Below are positions 26,535 through 34,633 of a stretch of DNA of 43,976 nt, piece by piece. Source of the stretch: a virus; IMG/VR virus record IMGVR_UViG_3300027849_000451, positions 1 through 43,976 of that record. One strand, written 5' to 3'. A model generated the notes under the pieces. It was not told the DNA's origin. It made no database searches and worked only from the letters and a program-made list of their open reading frames with translations. The position numbers and the translations under genes were made by a program. How positions within the stretch are numbered: the stretch's first letter is position 1; each line of letters opens with the position of its first letter.

Positions 26535-27930
26535 ATTCGGATTCGAATACAATGTCTGCGACACAAAGGAATTCTTTGATCCAGACTTTAAGTATTGCTC
26601 ATTGTTATGGAGCCATATTAGTAACGAGCCGGGCGGTACAGTAAGAACTTGCTGTATAGCAAAGGATAGAATTAAAGACGACCTGGGTAATGATTATAAC
26701 TTGGGCGAACACTCAATGCTTGAAATACTTAACAGTAACACAATGTTTGAAATGAGAAACAGAATACGTGACGGGCAAGACATACACAACTGTGAAACAT
26801 GTTGGGTAGACGAACGTAACGGCAAAGAGTCTAAAAGACAACAGTACAACAACTATTACAAAGAGTGGTACGGTGACGACTGCATTAACTTCCAAGATGA
26901 ACCGCATAGATTAATTGACGTACAGTTAATTTTTGATAACACTTGTAACTTAAAATGTAGAAGTTGTAATACAAACTACAGCAGTAAGTGGAGAGAAGAA
27001 TCCATAGACAGGAACATTCCGTTCTGGGAAACAACTGCTGAAATTAATATGAATGACATAGAGAGAAGTGCGTTCTGGAGGACCATGGATGAATGGACTG
27101 AAGGTGTAATGCGTATGGAGATTATGGGCGGTGAGCCGTTCTATATGAAAGAGTTTAAACAGTTCGTGGACTACTTAATTGAAACAGGTAGGTCAAAGAA
27201 TGTTGCACTAACATTAAGTACTAACGGTACTATTGCTGACAGGGACTTCTTAGCTAAGATGGTTGCCAACTTCAGAGACATAGCATTCAGTGTTAGCATC
27301 GACGGCATAGAAGATAAGTTTACATACTTAAGACATCCAGGCAAGTGGGACGTAGTAAAGGATAACTTAGACTACTATTACGAATTACACAACAGTGACA
27401 ACTCTGTATTCGTTCAGATAACGCACACGGTAACCGCACTAAATATAATGTACTTGCCAGAGTTCCATGAGTACTTCGAGACTACATATCCAAACTTTAA
27501 GATTTGGAATAATGCTGTACATTATCCTAAATGGATATCAGCGCCAGTACTCCCAGCAAAAGCAAAGAAGCTTATTACAGATAAGTTGCTACGACATAAT
27601 TGGTTATCTAAGTATAGAGACGAAGCCAATGCACTAGTAAATTTTATGAACTCGGCACTATATGAAAATGGCGATAGTGTAGTAGAAAGTTTAAAAGGAA
27701 AGTTTGATGCTGACAAGTTAAAGTTCTTTGATGAACGTAGCAGTCAGCAGAAGTGGACGATATTCAAATCTCAAATAGTGGGAGGAGATATATACAGGGA
27801 AGAAAACTTTGTAACAGTTTTCCCTGAACTGTATGACTTAATTAAACATGAGTTTGATTATGATGCAGAATTTGAAGCAGTGTCGACAGCAGGGTTCCTG
27901 CCAGTCAGTCAAGGGGAGTACAGCAATTGA
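26515..27930 (+). CDS. Radical SAM protein 4 with N-terminal twitch-like region
   Basis: A 471-residue protein beginning 20 bases inside the preceding gene. N-terminal cysteines are YCSLLWSH, RTCCIAKDR and CETCWVDE; the core is CNLKCRSC (C144, C148, C151), with SSKW after it as in other members. EIMGGEPFYM is the SAM-binding motif and VSIDGIEDKF is the later strand seen across the set. The stop TGA overlaps the TTG start of the next radical SAM gene, so the two are translationally coupled. Enzyme class is clear; the substrate is not. Confidence 0.9.
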   Translation: MSTKKNRFGFEYNVCDTKEFFDPDFKYCSLLWSHISNEPGGTVRTCCIAKDRIKDDLGNDYNLGEHSMLEILNSNTMFEMRNRIRDGQDIHNCETCWVDERNGKESKRQQYNNYYKEWYGDDCINFQDEPHRLIDVQLIFDNTCNLKCRSCNTNYSSKWREESIDRNIPFWETTAEINMNDIERSAFWRTMDEWTEGVMRMEIMGGEPFYMKEFKQFVDYLIETGRSKNVALTLSTNGTIADRDFLAKMVANFRDIAFSVSIDGIEDKFTYLRHPGKWDVVKDNLDYYYELHNSDNSVFVQITHTVTALNIMYLPEFHEYFETTYPNFKIWNNAVHYPKWISAPVLPAKAKKLITDKLLRHNWLSKYRDEANALVNFMNSALYENGDSVVESLKGKFDADKLKFFDERSSQQKWTIFKSQIVGGDIYREENFVTVFPELYDLIKHEFDYDAEFEAVSTAGFLPVSQGEYSN

Positions 27931-29171
27931 GTAATACATATTGCCCGCTACCTTGGAACCACTTAGCAACACACCCGCACGGTGGAGTTACACTATGTTG
28001 TATAAGTGACCATACTGATGGACTGAACCGAGCAAGGAATTTTAAAGAGGACTATAGTGAGTTCTTTGATTTAAATAAGCAGTCAGTTGAACAACACATG
28101 AACAGTGATTACTATAAAGAAGTTAGACTGCAAATGCTAAACGATGAAAAGCCAAAGGCTTGCATGAGGTGTTACGATGAAGAGGACAAAGGAATTAAGA
28201 GTAAGCGACAACACGAGGCCGAAGTATTTAAGCAGGGTTCCATTGATTGGGCATCCGAACTTACTAGTGCGGACGGGAGCATTCCTATGGATCTTCGTTT
28301 TGTTGAGCTTCGTCTTGGTAATGTGTGCAACGTTAGGTGTCGTACATGTAATCCTGCAAGTAGTTCTAAGTGGTTGGAAGACTATAAAGACATCGTGCAG
28401 AAGGCTGACTTCATCAACAAAGGATACCTAGGACTTAACTTCCCAGAAGATTTTAAGTGGGCAGAGGACGATAACTTCTATGATGAATTATTTGAAGCTT
28501 CACCTAACCTAGAACTATTATATATTAATGGCGGGGAGCCAACATTAATTAAACAACATTGGGCGTACTTACGAAAATTAGTTGACAGTGGCAGAAGCAA
28601 GAACGTTATACTATGGTATAATATTAATTGCACTATGCTACCACCTATTGCTTTAGAACTGTGGCCCGAGTTCAAAGAAGCAAGAATTTGTTTAAGCATT
28701 GATGACCTGGAAGACAGGAATGCTTTTATAAGAACAGGAACTAACTGGAATGCTGTATTAAAAACTATTGATACATTAAAGCAAAATCAAGACAAGTTAG
28801 TTCTACGAATAACACAAACTGTTAGTGCATATAATTATGCAACGTTGCCTGAATTCTTTAAATGGGCAGAGATGAATGGGATAGAGGTTGACATGAACTT
28901 CGTGTATGATCCTGATTACCTAAGTCCTGCGGTTATACCCGCTAAGGCTCGAGAGTTGATACATACAGAATTTAGAGAAGCATTAGGCAATGACCACAAA
29001 CTAGGAACCCTGTTGAGCATGTTTAACAACAGTGATTGGGATGAGTTAAAGTGGGAACAGTTTTGTCGTTATAACGATTTATTAGATAAGAATGATGAGA
29101 GTGACTGGAGACAGGCATTCGGTAAACTTGTAAACAAGGTAGAAGAAAGTGGATATACTAGCATTTACTAG
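27927..29171 (+). CDS. Radical SAM protein 5 with N-terminal twitch-like region (TTG start)
   Basis: A 414-residue protein from TTG 27927, which overlaps the previous TGA and has GGGGAG about 8 bases upstream. The N-terminus is YCPLPWNH, TLCCISDH and CMRCYDEEDKGIKSKR; the core is CNVRCRTC (C134, C138, C141) followed by SSSKW; the SAM motif is YINGGEPTLI. CLSIDDLEDRNAFIRTG is the strand-turn matching VSIDGIEDKF in radical SAM 4. This is among the more compact members of the set. It is followed by the desaturase-like gene with a 23-base overlap. Confidence 0.9.
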   Translation: MSNTYCPLPWNHLATHPHGGVTLCCISDHTDGLNRARNFKEDYSEFFDLNKQSVEQHMNSDYYKEVRLQMLNDEKPKACMRCYDEEDKGIKSKRQHEAEVFKQGSIDWASELTSADGSIPMDLRFVELRLGNVCNVRCRTCNPASSSKWLEDYKDIVQKADFINKGYLGLNFPEDFKWAEDDNFYDELFEASPNLELLYINGGEPTLIKQHWAYLRKLVDSGRSKNVILWYNINCTMLPPIALELWPEFKEARICLSIDDLEDRNAFIRTGTNWNAVLKTIDTLKQNQDKLVLRITQTVSAYNYATLPEFFKWAEMNGIEVDMNFVYDPDYLSPAVIPAKARELIHTEFREALGNDHKLGTLLSMFNNSDWDELKWEQFCRYNDLLDKNDESDWRQAFGKLVNKVEESGYTSIY

Positions 29172-29913
29172 ACCTAAACTCGTAGTGTTAAGATGCTTAA
29201 TGCATCTTGGACTGGCTACGGCTGTGGTACTAGGACCAAGCAACTACTTGTGGATATCACTTGTAGCATACTTTTGGTTTGCCAGTATAGGTAACAGTGT
29301 TGGACAGCACAGATACTTTGCACATAAGACATTTAAGACAAGCAAACTATGGGAACGTATTTTAATTGCTAGTGCTACACTGGCTAGTGTTAGTAGTGTG
29401 TTCGGATACATTGTAACCCATAGAGAACATCATAAGCACACAGACGATGGATTAGACCCCCACAGCCCGCACCATATGAGTACACTCCGTAGTTGGACAC
29501 TGGACTTAACTGATACAGGACGTTGGGACTTGCGTAATGCAAAAGACTGGATAAAGAACAAAGATGTAATGAATGCACACAAATACTTCTTTGCTTATAT
29601 ATTAATATATGTTATAATACTAGCACTCATTGATCCGATGTTAGTAGTGTATGGATATCTAGTACCAGCTAGTTTATGTGTATGGGCAACTGGTGCCTTC
29701 AACACATGGGGACATGGACACGGATTAAAGAGCCTGGGTTATAGGACTTGGGAAACAAAAGACAAAAGTGTTAATCATCATTTAGTTAACTTAATAACTT
29801 TCGGTGAAGGATGGCACAACAATCATCATAACAACCCTGGTGCATGGCATCAAGGTGAGAAGTGGTGGGAATGGGATTTAAACGCATGGATAATAAGATT
29901 AATAAAACAGTAG
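29149..29913 (+). CDS. Fatty-acid/acyl desaturase-like membrane protein (GTG start)
   Basis: A 254-residue protein starting at GTG 29149 inside the preceding gene. Three His boxes are intact: HRYFAH (54-59, HX4H), HREHH (91-95, HXXHH) and WHNNHH (H223, H226, H227), the di-iron ligands of membrane desaturases/hydroxylases. Hydrophobic segments near residues 15-50, 65-85, 145-185 fit four membrane spans. EGWHNNHHNNPGAW is typical of acyl-CoA desaturases of bacteria. Desaturation of host or pathway acyl chains is the likely reaction. It is set between radical SAM 5 and 6, with overlaps on both sides. Confidence 0.88.
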   Translation: MDILAFTRPKLVVLRCLMHLGLATAVVLGPSNYLWISLVAYFWFASIGNSVGQHRYFAHKTFKTSKLWERILIASATLASVSSVFGYIVTHREHHKHTDDGLDPHSPHHMSTLRSWTLDLTDTGRWDLRNAKDWIKNKDVMNAHKYFFAYILIYVIILALIDPMLVVYGYLVPASLCVWATGAFNTWGHGHGLKSLGYRTWETKDKSVNHHLVNLITFGEGWHNNHHNNPGAWHQGEKWWEWDLNAWIIRLIKQ

Positions 29914-31184
29914 AAGAAATAAAGAAGTTAGCAGAAGGTGAAGCGTTCTGTATCCTGCCGTGGATACACATGCACCCTTGGCCCGATGGCAGAGTGTTTA
30001 CATGTTGCTTGAGTGAGCATGACTCACCTATCGGTAACTTGAACGAGATGGACCTAGATGAATGTTACAACAGTGATAACATGAAGTCGTTTAGATTAGA
30101 CATGCTCGACAATAAGAAAGTATCTAACTGTAATAGATGTTATGAGCTAGAAGAAGTAGGACATGATACGTTGCGTAAGAGAAGCAACGATGAATTCATA
30201 TTTGAAAAGTACGGCTTACATGAAGACAAGTCGCCTATTGTACAAAAGACAAAACTGGACGGCAGTTTAGACGAAGTACATTTAACTTACATGGACATCC
30301 GGTTCAGTAATATATGTAACATGCGTTGTAGAACATGCGGTCCTGATTTAAGTAGTCAGTGGTTTGAAGAAGCAGTTGACAGCAAATTTAATAGAACTCC
30401 CGAACAAAAGATATTACAGATAAGAAAAGGTAATACTGCATTCATGGAACAGTTCGATCCGTACTTGCACACAGTAGAGAAAATTTATTGGGCAGGTGGT
30501 GAGCCATTGCTTATGGACGAGCATTGGTACATCATGAACAAGTTAGTTGAGATGGGTAGAACAGATGTACGAATATTTTACAACACTAACTTTAGTAAAC
30601 TAACATATAAGCAAGAAGATGCCGTTGAGCTTTGGAAGAAGTTTGAGCATGTTAGCATCGGTGCTAGTTTAGATGCAGGATGGGAGAAGGGCGAGTACTT
30701 GCGTAAGGGAACTATCTGGTCTGACACAATGGCAAACAGAGAACGCTTAAAGCAAGAACTACCACAACATGACTTTAACATCAGTTGTACTGTTAGTATA
30801 TTTAATGTGTTAGATGTATGCGACTTCTACAGGAAGTTATGCGATATAGAATTTATAGAACCAAAAGACTTTGGAGTTAACATCTTACTAGGTAAGCATG
30901 TACACAGAGCAACAGTATTGCCACTGCACATGAGACAGCGAGCAATAGAACAGATTAAAGAAACGTTAGCATGGATCGAAGGCAAAGACCAAGTAGGTCG
31001 TGCAACAGACACGTTCAACAGTTTACTACAGTTTATGGAAGGTGACGACAGCCACTTGCTATCAGACAGTATGCAGGAAGCAAAAGAGATGGACAGGTTC
31101 AGAGCAGAGACATTGTTTGAAGTGTTCCCTGAGCTGAGCGACATAAGTTCATACTACAATGAAGGTGAACCTTTTGGCGAATAG
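29886..31184 (+). CDS. Radical SAM protein 6 with N-terminal twitch-like region
   Basis: A 432-residue protein from ATG 29886 (28-base overlap with the desaturase gene); ATG 29862 would add 8 residues. N-terminal cysteines are FCILPWIH, TCCLSEH and CNRCYELEE. The core is CNMRCRTC (C144, C148, C151) followed by SSQW, and YWAGGEPLLM is the SAM-binding motif. The region after the core contains EKGEYLRKGTIW, matching the YLRHPGKW/FIRTGTNW block in other members. Enzyme class is clear; substrate unknown. Confidence 0.9.
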   Translation: MDNKINKTVEEIKKLAEGEAFCILPWIHMHPWPDGRVFTCCLSEHDSPIGNLNEMDLDECYNSDNMKSFRLDMLDNKKVSNCNRCYELEEVGHDTLRKRSNDEFIFEKYGLHEDKSPIVQKTKLDGSLDEVHLTYMDIRFSNICNMRCRTCGPDLSSQWFEEAVDSKFNRTPEQKILQIRKGNTAFMEQFDPYLHTVEKIYWAGGEPLLMDEHWYIMNKLVEMGRTDVRIFYNTNFSKLTYKQEDAVELWKKFEHVSIGASLDAGWEKGEYLRKGTIWSDTMANRERLKQELPQHDFNISCTVSIFNVLDVCDFYRKLCDIEFIEPKDFGVNILLGKHVHRATVLPLHMRQRAIEQIKETLAWIEGKDQVGRATDTFNSLLQFMEGDDSHLLSDSMQEAKEMDRFRAETLFEVFPELSDISSYYNEGEPFGE

Positions 31185-32400
31185 ACCAGAACATTTTTGT
31201 ATACTACCTTGGATAAACCAAGAAGCTCGTACTAACGGAGAGATAGGTGTGTGCTGTGTTATGCAGGAGACTGTACCAGACATGAACCTAGCAGATGGCG
31301 CCACACTTAAAGATGCCTGGGAAAGCAAATGGTTAGCAGACTTGAAGGGAGACTTCTTAGCAGGAGAGAAACCTAAGGCATGTTACAACTGCTGGAACGA
31401 AGAAGACGCAGGCATTGATAGTAAACGTTTACGAGAACTTAGAAAGTTTGCACACCACGTGGATAACTTGGAGCATGCCAAACCAAAGAGCATGGATTTA
31501 AAATTAGGAAACATTTGTAATACTAAGTGTAGAATATGTACAGGCTTTGCAAGTAGTCAGTGGGTGCCAGAAGAAATAGAACGTGACGGTGAGTCTAATC
31601 AGTTTGCACAACTGATGGGTAGGCTAGGACGTTGGCCCGAACTAAATGAAAAGTTCTGGGAAGACATAGAAAGTCAAATCGAAGAAGTAGAGAGTTTAGA
31701 ATTCTTTGGCGGTGAGCCGTTCTTAATTAAAAGACATTTCGATATACTACAGACATTAGCAGACAAGGGCAGAGCAAAGGATATAACATTAAGTTATAAT
31801 ACTAATGGTTCTATATACCCTGCACAACATATGGACTTACTTAAACAGTTTAAAGATGTGCAAGTGTTCTTTAGTATAGACGGCACAGGTGATAGGTTTA
31901 ATTATATTAGACACCCACAGCAGTTTGATGAAGTAATGGAAAACTATTGGAAGTTCAAAGCAACAGATTTTATTAGAACAAACATTTTTTATACAGTTAG
32001 TATATTTAATATTATGTATATGGATGAGTTACTAGAGTACCAAAAAGAACATAACATTGAAACTGAAATACATTTCAATATGGTATATGTTCCGCAACAC
32101 ATTAGTCCTAAAGCATTACCTAAGAAAGCCAAAGAAGCCGTTACAGCAAAGTTTAAAGACCATAGCGATCATAGAATACAAAGCACACTAAACTTTATGA
32201 ACCAGGAAGACTACACAGGCTACATGGATGAGTTTGTAAGACAGACTGCATTCAGTGATAGGTATAGAGACGAGAGTATTGCTAGTACCTTCCCTGAGTT
32301 ATACAAGTATGTTAGACCATGGTTCGAGAAAGAAGATGTAATGGCATTACAAGAACAAATGCAATTTTTAAAAGCAGGTAATAAACATGACAAGTTATAG
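31159..32400 (+). CDS. Radical SAM protein 7 with N-terminal twitch-like region
   Basis: A 413-residue protein, ATG 31159, 26-base overlap with the preceding gene. N-terminal cysteines: FCILPWIN, GVCCVMQE, CYNCWNEEDAGIDSKR. The core is CNTKCRIC (C120, C124, C127) followed by SSQW; EFFGGEPFLI is the SAM motif. FSIDGTGDRFNYIRHP is the strand-turn shared with radical SAM 4. MVYVPQHISPKALPKKAKE near the C-terminus matches FVYDPDYLSPAVIPAKARE of radical SAM 5, so these two are close relatives. Confidence 0.9.
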   Translation: MKVNLLANRPEHFCILPWINQEARTNGEIGVCCVMQETVPDMNLADGATLKDAWESKWLADLKGDFLAGEKPKACYNCWNEEDAGIDSKRLRELRKFAHHVDNLEHAKPKSMDLKLGNICNTKCRICTGFASSQWVPEEIERDGESNQFAQLMGRLGRWPELNEKFWEDIESQIEEVESLEFFGGEPFLIKRHFDILQTLADKGRAKDITLSYNTNGSIYPAQHMDLLKQFKDVQVFFSIDGTGDRFNYIRHPQQFDEVMENYWKFKATDFIRTNIFYTVSIFNIMYMDELLEYQKEHNIETEIHFNMVYVPQHISPKALPKKAKEAVTAKFKDHSDHRIQSTLNFMNQEDYTGYMDEFVRQTAFSDRYRDESIASTFPELYKYVRPWFEKEDVMALQEQMQFLKAGNKHDKL

Positions 32401-33688
32401 TAAAACATTCTGTCCTTATCCGTGGATACACATAATGACACAGCCTAGTAGTACTATTAATATATGTTGTGTTGCTACAGGTCAAATTAAAAAGGATGAC
32501 GGTAGCATACTAATGCTAAACAAGGGTGACGATATTTCTACAGTATGGAATAACAATCACTATCGTAAGATTAGAAAGCAAATGATAGAAGGCGAACGTG
32601 TCGATGGTTGCCAACCTTGCTACGAACTAGAGGACTTGGACATACCAAGTTACAGAGAGAACTACATTAAAGACTGGATGGGGTTCCACCGTAATGCAGA
32701 TCAAATAAAAGAAATAATAGACAAGAGTATTGTAAATGATTATGTTGTAGAAGAAGCACCACAGTACTTAGACTTTAGACTAGGAACACTATGTAACTTA
32801 AGATGTAGAATGTGCCAGAGTCAAAACAGCAGTGCAATCTACAAGGAGTTACAAGATGAAGAATTATACACCCAAGAAGAAAGACAGTTTGTCGTGGATA
32901 CAAGTCACTGGGGTGACTTTAGTGATTACACTCAGCCTTGGTTTGATGATCCTGGCTTCCTTTCAACAGTCGAAGAATGGTTGCCTAATGTCAATAGGCT
33001 ATACTTCACCGGCGGTGAGCCCACTATTATACAGCGAGTGTATTGGATCCTCAACAAGTGTATCGAACTCGGAATAGCAAAAGATATTGACTTAGTGTTT
33101 AACAGTAACATGACTAACATACAGCCTAGGTTCTTAGAAACCATAGGACAGTTTAGAGATGTATTAATGTGTTTAAGTGTAGACGGCTATGCTCAATACA
33201 ACGATTACATTAGAAGTGGAAGCACATGGAGTGTTATCGACAAGCACATCAGAGACTATGCTGATTCAGAAGTAGTGGGTAACATTTTGTTTAGTCCTGT
33301 TATACAAATATATAACATACTAAACATCACAGACTTACTTGACTATGCTGAAGAGATATCTAATGAGAGTGGACGTAGGATTGATATTAGTTTCTTATTA
33401 AACAACTATCCAAAGTGTTTAGACATTAGAAACTTACCACAGAACATACGTGACGTTGCTGTACAGAGATTAGAGTCTTGGTCAGCAACAAGCAAGTACT
33501 TTGATGCAGACGAACGTAACAAGCAGACTGTGTTAGGATTAATTAAAGCATTGAAAGAATCGTACAACGATGACAGTGAACAACAGATGGAAGTATTCAA
33601 ACAGTACACGTTACTACTTGACAGCAAACGTGACCAGAGTATTAAAGAAAGTATACCTGAACTATGGGAGTTGCTAGATTGGACGTAA
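32387..33688 (+). CDS. Radical SAM protein 8 with N-terminal twitch-like region
   Basis: A 433-residue protein, 14-base overlap with the preceding gene. N-terminal cysteines: FCPYPWIH, NICCVATG, CQPCYELED. The core is CNLRCRMC (C136, C140, C143) followed by SSAI rather than SS-x-W, a small departure from the other members. YFTGGEPTIIQ is the SAM motif and CLSVDGYAQYNDYIRSG the following strand-turn. It is the last of the five closely packed radical SAM genes in this operon, ahead of the SGNH-hydrolase-like gene. Confidence 0.9.
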   Translation: MTSYSKTFCPYPWIHIMTQPSSTINICCVATGQIKKDDGSILMLNKGDDISTVWNNNHYRKIRKQMIEGERVDGCQPCYELEDLDIPSYRENYIKDWMGFHRNADQIKEIIDKSIVNDYVVEEAPQYLDFRLGTLCNLRCRMCQSQNSSAIYKELQDEELYTQEERQFVVDTSHWGDFSDYTQPWFDDPGFLSTVEEWLPNVNRLYFTGGEPTIIQRVYWILNKCIELGIAKDIDLVFNSNMTNIQPRFLETIGQFRDVLMCLSVDGYAQYNDYIRSGSTWSVIDKHIRDYADSEVVGNILFSPVIQIYNILNITDLLDYAEEISNESGRRIDISFLLNNYPKCLDIRNLPQNIRDVAVQRLESWSATSKYFDADERNKQTVLGLIKALKESYNDDSEQQMEVFKQYTLLLDSKRDQSIKESIPELWELLDWT

Positions 33689-34413
33689 GCAATAAGCAAT
33701 GGTTATACGTTAGCGGCTGTAGTCATTTAGCAGGTAGTGAGGTTGTCGAGCAAGGTAATACTGCTAGGACTAACGAAGCAGTTGGCTTAGTGTGGCCCGG
33801 ACTACTAGCAAAGGAATACGAGTTAAACTATATTAATCAATGTATGCCAGGTGCTAGTAATGATTACATAGTTAGAAGTACTATGCAGTTTGTTTCTAAG
33901 TGGATAGCACAGGGCAGAGACCCTAGTGAACTATTAGTTGTAATCGGCTGGAGCACTAACGAACGTATGGAGTTTACACACGAACACGATGGGCATACTC
34001 AACACTATCATTGGGCTAACGGCTGTGACTATAAGTCTTTTTATAAAGACGGGCAAGGTCCTAACTTTAAAAATTGGTTTAAAGCCTTACAACTATATCA
34101 TACCGACTTTGACTTCGGAATGACCAAGCGTGTAATAAATATTACTCTACTAGATACATTCTTAAAAAGTGTAGGAGTAGAGTACATACAAACGAACAGT
34201 TGTGCAAAAATGGACCAAGGACAGTGGGAGTTTTTGAATATAGAACATCTGAAGGACGCATTTCCTTTTGAAACGTTCTTTGAACCATATGATAGTTTCG
34301 TGGATCAATATAAAGATGATTACCCAGAACACTTTTCAGATTGGTTACATGCAGATGCGTATATACATGAACAGTACTATAGCAAATTTAAATCACAACT
34401 AGCAGGAATGTAA
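33664..34413 (+). CDS. SGNH/GDSL hydrolase-like protein
   Basis: A 249-residue protein; ATG 33664 lies 25 bases inside the previous gene, with TTG 33679 as an alternative. LYVSGCSHLAGSE carries the nucleophile-type Ser (S20, in place of GDS), MPGASNDYIV is block II, VVIGWSTNERMEF replaces the GxND block III, and SDWLHADAYIHEQYY has the D226-x-x-H229 dyad of block V. These are the features of SGNH esterases/acyltransferase-like enzymes. It probably hydrolyses or transfers an ester (for example acetyl) on a glycan. No signal peptide, so it acts in the cytoplasm. Confidence 0.75.
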   Translation: MGVARLDVSNKQWLYVSGCSHLAGSEVVEQGNTARTNEAVGLVWPGLLAKEYELNYINQCMPGASNDYIVRSTMQFVSKWIAQGRDPSELLVVIGWSTNERMEFTHEHDGHTQHYHWANGCDYKSFYKDGQGPNFKNWFKALQLYHTDFDFGMTKRVINITLLDTFLKSVGVEYIQTNSCAKMDQGQWEFLNIEHLKDAFPFETFFEPYDSFVDQYKDDYPEHFSDWLHADAYIHEQYYSKFKSQLAGM

Positions 34414-34414
34414 A

Positions 34415-34633
34415 ATGAGTAAAGACGAAATGAATGGATTAGGTAAGACAACTAAGGTCGTAGACCAAGGTGACTTATACGGCAATCCAATAGTAGACGA
34501 AACAAAGAAACCAAACACAGTACAGGATGTGGATCTAGACCTTGATGACGTTGAGCTTTCGGAAGAGGAAGAAGCGATGTTAAAGAAGAAACTTGATAAT
34601 ATCAGGAAGAACGATCCCTTTATATATAGATGA
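34415..34633 (+). CDS. Small acidic protein
   Basis: A 72-residue protein starting one base after the previous stop and ending in an ATGA overlap with the carbamoyltransferase gene. It is strongly acidic in the middle (DVDLDLDDVELSEEEEAML) with a short Lys/Arg-rich end (KKKLDNIRKNDPFIYR). The N-terminus is Gly/Lys-rich and probably disordered. There is no Cys and no leader-core pattern that would make it an obvious RiPP precursor. Function unknown; an adaptor for a neighbouring enzyme is possible. Confidence 0.65.
   Translation: MSKDEMNGLGKTTKVVDQGDLYGNPIVDETKKPNTVQDVDLDLDDVELSEEEEAMLKKKLDNIRKNDPFIYR

Noticed and set aside
34415-34633. Acidic 72-residue gene as a RiPP precursor for the radical SAM enzymes
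   Set aside because: No Cys, no leader-core break and no repeated core; eight radical SAM genes would also be an unusual number for one precursor. Kept as an unknown small protein.
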